Positions 22,644 to 30,199 of a stretch of DNA of 64,000 bases are shown piece after piece. Each line of letters starts with the position of its first letter. Within the stretch, counting starts at the first letter, position 1. Source of the DNA: Rhynchopus euleeides (Eukaryota > Euglenozoa > Diplonemea > Diplonemida > Diplonemidae). A program made the translations under genes and the position numbers. The notes under the pieces are model-generated. The model ran no database searches. It had not been told where the DNA came from and was given only the letters and a program-made list of their open reading frames with translations. Where the stretch lies: NCBI GenBank assembly GCA_963210315.1, contig OY723257.1, forward strand, positions 2,108,001 through 2,172,000, read 5' to 3'.

Positions 22644-25600
22644 TCACGCGTTCAGGTAGTCCTTCTCGCCGTGCTCCGTTACCCCTGCCTCGGCCAGGTA
22701 GCGCAGCGCCTCCTTGCAGTTGTGCAACAGCAGGTTGTGCACGTTTGTGGCTGTGAGGTGGTGTCGGGCCGACGCTGTCGCGGGGCAGCCGAAGAAGAGG
22801 TGCTTCAGTGAGACCCCAGGCGGGGGGTGGCCCGGCGCATGCTTCAGGCAGGGTTGGCAAGGTGGTTGTGCCGTGCCCGGGATGTCATGGTCGTAGACCA
22901 GGCGGTGGTGGTCGGCCCGGAGTCGGCGGATGGTGGTTTCCCCTAAGCGGGTGAGTCCCTCCATGCGGAGGTCGGGGCGTTGCAGTCGCGTCTCCCCGAT
23001 TCCCGAACGGTACGCGTACACGCTGTCCGTGCGGGGCACCGTTGCGTCGTTGTAGATGTGTCGGCGGAGGACGACACGAGCCGACGCGAGGCTAACCGGT
23101 TCCATCTGCGGCCGGAAGGCACCGATTTGCGCCTGTTTGTCAGCGAGTTCGTTCCCTGCTACCCCAACGTGTGACGGGATGTAGCGGAGGTGGGTGGTGA
23201 CATCGTGGGTTTGGGCGAGCTCGTTCAACCACCTCCAGATGTCCCATTCGGTGGATCCTCTCGCTCGCTGCGGGCCGCTCAGCAGCGCGTTCAGTGCGCT
23301 CTGCGAGTCTGTGAGGATGGCGATCGTTTCGCCTGGGGATACCAGGGTGCATAGGTGAGCGAGGGATTCTCTGATGGCCACCAGCTCCGCCTGGTAGCTG
23401 ATGCAGCGGAGTCCTGCCGGCCAGGCGAGCTTTTTCCTGAGGCGGCCCTCCGGCATGCTGTACACCGCTGCTCCTGCGCCGCCCTGCTGTTGCCGCGATG
23501 TGGAGTTGGAGACTGACCCGTCGGTGTACACATGCCAGGCGCATGTCGGGAGGGCCTGGATGGTCTGCTCTGCCAGGTCCCGGAGGGTGTCTTTCGGGGT
23601 GGCGGCCTTTGGGGCGGTGAGCCCCGGCAGCGTCGCCAGGATGTGTACTCGTGGCAGCACCAGGTTCCATTCCCAGGGGGGGATGGGGTGTGCTGCATGC
23701 AGGGGGGCCAGCAGGGGGGTGCGCCCGTCGACCTTCGAGGATTTCACCAGACTCCGTGCCTGATGTAGCCAGCTGCCTCCCGTGTTCCCGGTGTTTAGTT
23801 GCGCCCGGTATCCTGGGGAGTGGGGCACGCGGCGGAAGCGTTCGTGGTCTGTGCACACCGCGACCTTGAAGTCGAGGTCGAGGTCTCGCAGGTGTGATTC
23901 CCAGAGGAGCTTTGCCGTGCTGGTGTTCTTCATACAGCCCGTGATGATCAGGGCTGCCATGCGGTGGACATCTCGCAGGCGTTTGAGGTTCTTCGTGGAC
24001 AGGCCAGGGGTGTAGACGCTGGCGGCGTACATCAGGATGGGGTAGACATATGTCAGGTAGGCCTGGCGCAGCGTGTCTCCACTTGAGCCCCAGTCAGTGC
24101 CTGCCAACATACGCAGAATGCTCAGGCGTCGCATGCAGGTGGTCACGACGTGGTCGACGTGGTCTGTCATCGTGTGGCAGGCATCGATGTAGACCCCGAG
24201 GTACTTCGCTGTCGATTCGTGCTGGAGGGGGGTGCCGTCTGGGAGCTCCATGCGTCTGTGCTCGCCCAACGCTGCGGGCGTCGTTCCCATCAGCGTGTAG
24301 CAGCATTTACTGGGGGAGAGCTGCAGCCCGTGGAGTGGGATTTCGGCGGCGAGTGTGGATATGACGCCCTGTGCGGTGCTTAGGGCTTCAGTGTAGTTGT
24401 CCCCGACGACGAGTACTGCGATGTCATCTGCGAACACCGCTGGGTGGATGTTAGGGGAGGCGGTGATGGCTCGAGATACATCGTCCATCACGCAGTTGAA
24501 GAGCAGGGGCGAGAGCACTGTTCCCTGCGGGACCCCGTTGTTGAAGTCGTAGTAGTCGCTTCTTACCCCGTGCACCTGTGCGGCGGCTCGGCGGTTGCTG
24601 AGGTAGTTGTGTAGCCATCTGGTGAATTTCGGGGGAAAGCCCTTCCGTCTGACACTGTTGATGACTGCGTGCTTGCTGACCTTGTCGAAGGCTTTCTCGA
24701 GGTCGAAGTACAGGGTGACAGCTGCCTTTCCGGAGGAGAGGGCGTCCGTCGCTGTTTGGGTGATGTAGGCTAGTTGGTCGGTTGTCGATCTCAGCCGCTG
24801 GAACCCTGCCTGGTTCGCGCAGTGCCCCTCCACCTGTGGGTAGGCGTCGTCGAGCATGAGCTGCTCCATGCGCCTCTTCACCATTTTTTCTAGCACCTTG
24901 CACGCTGTGCTGGTGAGCGCGATTGGTCGGTACGAGGACGCTGCCGTTGCTGGCTTCCCCGGTTTCAGGATCGGGATGATGACTGCTCGTGTCCACGCGT
25001 CGGGGAGGATGCCGCTGTTCCACGACAGGTTGAGCACATGCAGGAGTCCCTGCCGTGCCTGGGGGCCCAGATGCATCAGCAGCTCGTTGTTGAGGTCGTC
25101 AGGCCCTGGGGATTTCCGCTCCTGCAGTTCGGATAGAGCCGCGTTCAGCTCCTCTTTGGAGAAGTCGTCTTCGGCAGCTGAGAGCTCGGGGGGTGTCTGG
25201 TCATTCGCATGCTGCGGGGTGTGTGCTGCTTGTGGCTGTTGGTCGCTTCCTTCGCTGATCTTGGCGTAGTGGCTGCAGAGGAGGTCCGCCTTAGCTTTGG
25301 GGTCGGTCACCGGGACCCCTCCGTCGACAAGTGGGAAGGCAGCCTGTTGGATTTTGCGGCCGTCGAGTTCTCGCACAAGCCGGAAGGTGGCGCCGAGGTC
25401 GCTGCTGGTGCTCGCGGCCTGGCACCTGGTTTCCCAGGTTGTGCGCTTTGCTTCGAGGACGGCGTTGGTGGCGTCGGTGGTCAGCTTGTCCAGCTTGTCG
25501 TAGTCGTCCTGGGACAGGTGTGCGGTCTGGGCGTGTCTGCGCGATTCCTCGTTCCGCGCCCGTATCGCACGTTTCACCTTGCTTGTGAACCACCGCTTGC

Positions 25601-26609
25601 GGGGGCGAGAGCTTCGCTTCGTCGGGATGTGTTTGGCTGCGACCGTGCGTACCAGTCCCAGCCACTTGTGGAAGGATTCCTTCGGGTCATTCCACTTCGT
25701 CACTTTGCGTGACAGCCGTTCCAGCTCCTCAGTGAATGCGGGCCAGTCTGCCGCTGCCCAGTTCCATAGTTGGCGGGCTTTAGCTGCCGGGTGTGTGGCT
25801 GCAGCTGGCGTTCGTGCAAAGGGGACGGTGTATTGTATGGCGAAGTGATCGGACTGCCACTGGTCTAGGGTATTCCAGGTGACCTCCCCCAGCTCGTAGT
25901 GGGCGAAGACAATGTCCGGCGAGGACTTGGAGTCGCGGCGCATGCGTGTGGGGTGGTCAGGGTCGTTGCACAGCGACATGCCGTTGAGGAGGGACCAGTG
26001 GTACAGGTCTGTTCCCTTGTCGTCGCAGCGCGCATGTTTATCCCAGGCACGGTTGTGGATGTTGAAGTCGCCGGCGATGATGGACTCCGGCGTGTGTGGT
26101 AGCAGGGATGTAGAGAAGTCGTCGCGGCGTGGGTCGTTGCTAGTGCCGACTCCCGAGGGGCGGTATACATTGGTGAAGGTGATAGCGCTTTCTGGCCCCG
26201 TGACGCGCACCGTGAGGGTCTCGGTCACACTGGCGTTTGGTGCGGTGGCAATAAGAGTCGCGTGTAGGTCCTCCCGCACTAGGGTTGCGATCCCGCCTCC
26301 GGAGGTGAGCGTCCCCTTACAGCGCTTCTGGGTGCGGCGTCGGAGAAAGACGGAGTAGCCCGGGAACTTGGGGTCCCCCCCCTGTGCTGCTCGGAGTTCC
26401 TGCAGATGCACTACGTCATACCGCTGGGTTGCGAGGTGGTGCTGGAGCTCCGCCCTTTTTGCCTCGGTGAGTCCGTTGCAGTTCCAGGTCAGGCACTTGA
26501 GGTGCTGCGCCGGGCCAGGGTTCTGCTCGATGTCACCCGCCCTGAGGAGGAGGTCACGCCCGGTCTCGTAGATGTGGCGCTGCAGGCCTGGAGATGGCGG
26601 GCCTCCCCG
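22644..26609 (-). CDS. LINE ORF2: 2A + APE endonuclease + reverse transcriptase + RNase H
   Basis: Open frame of 1321 codons directly after the ORF1 UGA and in the same frame. There is no ATG before the endonuclease domain. Order: linker and 2A (codons 1-33), then endonuclease beginning HLKCLTWNCNGL with HLQEL, GDFNIHNRAWD, SSPDIVFAH and QSDHFAI. Reverse transcriptase has VIIPILKPGKP, YFDLEKAFDKV, GVPQGTVLSPLLFN and the catalytic FADD (near 24430), followed by KYLGVYID. RNase H has YTDGSVS (about 23520), AELVAIRE, TDSQSALNA and YIPSHVGVAGNELAD. Near the end, CQPC-x(14)-H-x(4)-C forms the usual LINE Cys/His motif. All catalytic signatures are intact. Expression probably depends on read-through of the preceding UGA. 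Confidence 0.93.
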   Translation of the reverse strand, partial: RGGPPSPGLQRHIYETGRDLLLRAGDIEQNPGPAQHLKCLTWNCNGLTEAKRAELQHHLATQRYDVVHLQELRAAQGGDPKFPGYSVFLRRRTQKRCKGTLTSGGGIATLVREDLHATLIATAPNASVTETLTVRVTGPESAITFTNVYRPSGVGTSNDPRRDDFSTSLLPHTPESIIAGDFNIHNRAWDKHARCDDKGTDLYHWSLLNGMSLCNDPDHPTRMRRDSKSSPDIVFAHYELGEVTWNTLDQWQSDHFAIQYTVPFARTPAAATHPAAKARQLWNWAAADWPAFTEELERLSRKVTKWNDPKESFHKWLGLVRTVAAKHIPTKRSSRPRKRWFTSKVKRAIRARNEESRRHAQTAHLSQDDYDKLDKLTTDATNAVLEAKRTTWETRCQAASTSSDLGATFRLVRELDGRKIQQAAFPLVDGGVPVTDPKAKADLLCSHYAKISEGSDQQPQAAHTPQHANDQTPPELSAAEDDFSKEELNAALSELQERKSPGPDDLNNELLMHLGPQARQGLLHVLNLSWNSGILPDAWTRAVIIPILKPGKPATAASSYRPIALTSTACKVLEKMVKRRMEQLMLDDAYPQVEGHCANQAGFQRLRSTTDQLAYITQTATDALSSGKAAVTLYFDLEKAFDKVSKHAVINSVRRKGFPPKFTRWLHNYLSNRRAAAQVHGVRSDYYDFNNGVPQGTVLSPLLFNCVMDDVSRAITASPNIHPAVFADDIAVLVVGDNYTEALSTAQGVISTLAAEIPLHGLQLSPSKCCYTLMGTTPAALGEHRRMELPDGTPLQHESTAKYLGVYIDACHTMTDHVDHVVTTCMRRLSILRMLAGTDWGSSGDTLRQAYLTYVYPILMYAASVYTPGLSTKNLKRLRDVHRMAALIITGCMKNTSTAKLLWESHLRDLDLDFKVAVCTDHERFRRVPHSPGYRAQLNTGNTGGSWLHQARSLVKSSKVDGRTPLLAPLHAAHPIPPWEWNLVLPRVHILATLPGLTAPKAATPKDTLRDLAEQTIQALPTCAWHVYTDGSVSNSTSRQQQGGAGAAVYSMPEGRLRKKLAWPAGLRCISYQAELVAIRESLAHLCTLVSPGETIAILTDSQSALNALLSGPQRARGSTEWDIWRWLNELAQTHDVTTHLRYIPSHVGVAGNELADKQAQIGAFRPQMEPVSLASARVVLRRHIYNDATVPRTDSVYAYRSGIGETRLQRPDLRMEGLTRLGETTIRRLRADHHRLVYDHDIPGTAQPPCQPCLKHAPGHPPPGVSLKHLFFGCPATASARHHLTATNVHNLLLHNCKEALRYLAEAGVTEHGEKDYLNA
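26511..26537 (-). other. 2A ribosome-skipping motif at start of LINE ORF2
   Basis: The nine codons read GDIEQNPGP, an exact match to the 2A consensus D-x-E-x-N-P-G-P, preceded by the Leu-rich stretch DLLLRA as in active 2As. It sits 32 codons after the ORF1 UGA and four residues before the endonuclease domain. 2A sequences are known at the N-termini of trypanosomatid L1Tc/ingi and some animal APE-type LINEs. Confidence 0.88.
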
Positions 26610-26612
26610 TCA
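26610..26612 (-). promoter_or_regulatory. candidate read-through stop UGA-CGG between LINE ORF1 and ORF2
   Basis: The single stop separating two same-frame ORFs is UGA followed by CGG, the context of known viral UGA-CGG read-through sites. A short GC stem is possible just downstream (AGGCC pairing with GGCCT). It is conserved in copy 2 at 47660-47662, although the copies are too similar for that to count as independent evidence. Confidence 0.6.
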
Positions 26613-28361
26613 GTTGAAGAGGACCTCTTCGCACTGACGTTTGTGCAACCGCTCCTTCGGGTGCTTTGTGCGCAGGGTTGCGGTCCGGGACGGAGAGAGT
26701 GCCCGGCTCTTCTTCTTGGGGGTTAGCCCCGTGTGGGTTCTGGCCGGGGAGGCGGACTTCGGGGGTGAGCCCTTGGTCCCCCGGTTTGGGGTGGTGGCGG
26801 CCGGCTCGGTCTTTCGGGAGGGGGAGCTGGTGCCCGGCTTGGTGGTCTTCTTCGGTTTTGACTGCGGATGTGCTGCCGCCTCCAGGTGCTGCAGGCGGGC
26901 CTGCATTGCCTGCAGGGCGGCCGCGAACTGTCTCTCCTGGTTCGCGGCCCGCTCCTCTGCAGCGGCTGCCCGCCGCTCTGCCTCGGCAGCACGCTGTTCC
27001 GCCTGCTCGAGGAGGGCTTGCACCCTGGCGAGGTTGGTGGCGGCGGCGGCGGCGGCGGCTGCTGCTGCGGCGGCGGCGGCGGGGTCGGTGGTAGTGGTGG
27101 TGGCGTGGGGGGGGCCGCTGTCCTTCATCTCAGCGTCGGTCGTGGCCCCCTTCTTCTTCGTCTTCTTCTTTGTCTTCTTACTCGCCAGCTCACTCCCCGG
27201 CACTCCTCCCTTCGGCTGCTCCGGTGCTGCGGGTGGTGGGGTCGGCTCCGGTGGGGGCTTGGTGCGCTTTGGCCTCCGCCGGCGGGGGAAGAGCCCCAAG
27301 TCCTCGGGTTCGCGGTACCGCCGCAACACCAGGTAGGTGTTGTTGTCGACGCAGTACGCGCCGAGTTTCTGGGGGGTGGTGGGGGCGCGCAGCAGGACTG
27401 CCCGCCCGTTCGGCACCCTGGTTGACGCCAGGATGCGCGCCTGCCAGCCCATCTCCTCCAGCAGGTCCCGGGTGCAGCGGGCGGTGTACTCCGGGGGCAG
27501 CCCCTCCAGCACATATTTCCCCTGCAGGGGGGTTGCAGCTTCGTCGCCGACGACTGCTGCCGTGGCGTGGTGCCCGGCGGTGTTCGGCACTGCGATGCCG
27601 AGGCCGCCCTTGACAAGGACGACCCTTCCGCTCAGCCGGCTCGCCTTCTCCTGTGCCTGCTGGATGGTGGTGTCGGGCGGCAGGCGCACGACTGTGTCGG
27701 GGTGTGTGGTGGTGTGGAAGTGGGGGCGGCAGAAGATGTCGCTCTCGCCGCTCGCACGCAGCAGGTCCTTGACCTGTCGACTGTCCACACCCACCTTGAA
27801 GCGGCGGGCCCAGGTGGTGCCGGTCATCGCGATGACCGCGTCCGGCTCCGCGCCGTGGGCCCGCAGCCAGGTGCGGATGTGTGTGTGTGTGAGGGGGGTG
27901 GCTGGCGGTGCTTCCATCACCACCCACTCCCGGCTGCCCTTGGGGGCTTTCAGGCCCGGGCTGCTGCTGGCCCCGTAGTGTACGGGGTCACTGTGGAGCT
28001 GCAGCAGGTGCCGCCGCAGCCCCCGGGTCTCGCCGTCGCGCTCGACCAGGAGGGAGAGGACGCGGCTGCGCCCCTTCCCCCCCTCCGTCGCCTCGACGGT
28101 CAGGATTGCCGCCGGTCCCGGCGGCGGGTGCTCCCTGCACCTCGCGATCAGGCGCTGTGCGTCGCCTTTGGCGCACAGCATTACGCCGCCCTTGGCGGCC
28201 AGCTCGTCGGTTGAGTGCCTGACGTCGGCACTCCACTCCTTTTCCCTCAGCACCCACTTGTGCCTCTTCCCTGCAGCTTCGCTCGGCGCCGGCTTAGCCG
28301 ACGCCTCCCCAGGGAACCCCGTCGAGGAGGGGTGCAGGGGGACAGAGGCAGCGTGGGACAT
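26610..28361 (-). CDS. LINE ORF1 (nucleic-acid-binding, coiled-coil protein)
   Basis: 583 codons from an ATG at 28361. The central part (about residues 150-340) has an RNA-binding-like alternation typical of LINE ORF1s (GKYVLEGLPPEY, LLEEMGWQARILAS, GRAVLLRAPTTPQKL). A Lys-rich patch (KKTKKKTKKK) precedes an Ala tract and a strong coiled coil (about 440-500; repeated EQRAAEAERRAAAAEERA). A basic Ser/Pro/Lys tail follows. No CCHC zinc knuckle is present. It ends ...CEEVLFN before UGA. Presumed role: particle-forming RNA chaperone. Confidence 0.8.
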   Translation of the reverse strand: MSHAASVPLHPSSTGFPGEASAKPAPSEAAGKRHKWVLREKEWSADVRHSTDELAAKGGVMLCAKGDAQRLIARCREHPPPGPAAILTVEATEGGKGRSRVLSLLVERDGETRGLRRHLLQLHSDPVHYGASSSPGLKAPKGSREWVVMEAPPATPLTHTHIRTWLRAHGAEPDAVIAMTGTTWARRFKVGVDSRQVKDLLRASGESDIFCRPHFHTTTHPDTVVRLPPDTTIQQAQEKASRLSGRVVLVKGGLGIAVPNTAGHHATAAVVGDEAATPLQGKYVLEGLPPEYTARCTRDLLEEMGWQARILASTRVPNGRAVLLRAPTTPQKLGAYCVDNNTYLVLRRYREPEDLGLFPRRRRPKRTKPPPEPTPPPAAPEQPKGGVPGSELASKKTKKKTKKKGATTDAEMKDSGPPHATTTTTDPAAAAAAAAAAAAAATNLARVQALLEQAEQRAAEAERRAAAAEERAANQERQFAAALQAMQARLQHLEAAAHPQSKPKKTTKPGTSSPSRKTEPAATTPNRGTKGSPPKSASPARTHTGLTPKKKSRALSPSRTATLRTKHPKERLHKRQCEEVLFN

Positions 28362-30199
28362 TGTGTGTGTGATGTGTCAGTTGTGTTCCCCTGGCAACCG
28401 TGGCAGGACCGTGGCAGGATGCCATTTTCTGTATCTGATTCCCAACCTTCAATCCCACGGACCAGACACGCACACATTGAGCGAAACTGACACTCGCACG
28501 CAACTGCTCGTGCGTAATCCCCCCCCCCCACCCACCCCTTCAAAATACCATTCGCGTGCCCCAAGTGCGTGTGTCCGTGCCTTGCCCCAAGCCCGGCATG
28601 TGTATTCGGCTCAGCCGAACCGCAACAAAAAGACTGTCAACCCAAAAAACTGGCCTTCTCTGAAGCACAGCCTGCCTTCTTGGCAACATGATGCACCCTT
28701 GCAGAACGTCGCCACGGAGCAGGCGTGGGGAAGGGAGGAGGGGTGGGGTGTTCTTGCGAAGAATACATGCCCCCTTCGGCTCGTACCCTTCCTTCAGATT
28801 TGCACCAACAACACAGTTTTTTTTTGGACCAAACTCGACTGCAAAAATGTTCAAACGCGCACACAACGCACTGCGGGGGGAACCGTGTCCGCCCCCCCCC
28901 CCCCCTCCCCCCCTCACCGTATTTTTGGTTGCCCCAAATCGGCACGGCAATAAAAAAATCGATGTACCTTTGTGCCCTTGAATCACCCCCTTCCCCCGCA
29001 CCCCCCCCACCCCCGCCGCACGGCGCGTTGGCGGTGAGTGCGGTGTGTGGTTTTGGGGGAGAGTGTTGCAAACCAGCGTGTGCTCTTGTGTTTAGGGGAG
29101 AACCGGCCCGTGTGTACCGCCCTGTTGGCCCGCTTCTTCCTGCGTTGTGTGATTACATCCCCCCCCCCCACCCCCCCCCACCCACCCTCCCAGTTATGCT
29201 ATATGTTATATTTTCTGGCGTGCGCGCGTCCTTATTTTTTTGTTTGCTGCACTTTCAACGAAGGTGTCGGGTGAAGGAGGGGAGGAAGGAGCATACCAAG
29301 CCACGCAACCATGCCGCCTGCAGAATGCTCGTTAGGGAGGTGGAGGGGGGGGGGGTTGATTGGGCACTGGTTTTGTGGATGTGTTTCGGCACAACATGTG
29401 TGCTGGAGCTTGGTGTTCTGCTTCCTTTGTTTTGCGCGTGCCGTGCCGTGCTGTGTTCTGCATCGAGCACAGAGTCTGATCGTGAACAGTGCGGAGTGCT
29501 ACTGGCAGGAGTGGTTGGTGTGCTTTTGACAGGGGGGATGGGCAGGGGGTGCCTTGCGGGGGATACGGACAATACAATCGGGTGTGCACGCAGTGTGCGT
29601 TGTGCAGTGTGAAAGTGTGCCGGGTGGGTGGGAGCTGAGTGACCTTGAGTGCGTTTGAGCTGTGTGCAACCCACTCCACCCACCCACCCCCCCCCCCCCC
29701 TCCATGGAGCTGTCCCTTCAAAGATTTGAAACAAATATTTTTTTGGCCAATGCTCTAAGCAGCACGCACACCACCACACCACAGGGCAGCGGGGACGCCC
29801 CCAGCTCCTTCCCCCACCCCCCCCCCCCCCCCTAACACAACGACACAAGGGCCCCCGCCCCACAAACCCCGGTTTCAAAACACACGCACACACACACGAC
29901 GGGAGGGGTGTCTGTTTTGGAGCTCACCGCCCCTTCCTTTCTCCCTCTTCCCCCCTTCTCCCCACACCCCCCCCCCCCCCGCCTTAGCAACTGCACTGGA
30001 TCTCGGACACGACCTGCATATCGAGTGGAAGGGAGATTATCATTGCGCTTCCCCTCTGCTTCACTACCTCCCCCGCCCCTCAACAACTGCTGCTGGTGAG
30101 GTGCATGCGCTGTAAGAAGGGGTGAGGTCGGCCGGAAAGGGCGAGGGGAGGAGGGGGTGGTGTCATCCCAGCCCCACATCCCGCCCTCCTCTCCCTCTT
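28362..30199. other. LINE 5' region and upstream region of the channel gene
   Basis: 1.8 kb without a supported gene. The left part presumably holds the LINE 5' UTR/promoter, but no boundary or target duplication is visible. The remainder has C runs (28888-28915, 29160-29190, 29815-29832, 29970-29983) upstream of the channel start. Open frames here are compositional. Confidence 0.45.

Larger units (their letters stand above)
22283..28361 (-). mobile_element. non-LTR retrotransposon (LINE; APE endonuclease, RNase H; I/Ingi/Jockey-like), copy 1
   Basis: The element lies on the minus strand. ORF1 (28361-26610), an in-frame UGA, a 2A motif, then ORF2 with APE-type endonuclease, reverse transcriptase, RNase H and a C-terminal Cys/His motif. 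The 3' untranslated region is about 360 bp and ends in tandem ATCGTTCAA words, like the short-repeat tails of I-type LINEs. The 5' end is not defined: the sequence right of 28361 is also duplicated and shows no boundary. Both ORFs are intact, so the copy is recent. RNase H plus APE endonuclease points to the I, Ingi or Jockey groups; the exact clade needs a tree. Confidence 0.9.

Noticed and set aside
26610-26612. UGA as a sense codon (alternative genetic code)
   Set aside because: The K+ channel and LRR genes end naturally at UGA and use UGG for Trp, so UGA is a normal stop in this genome.
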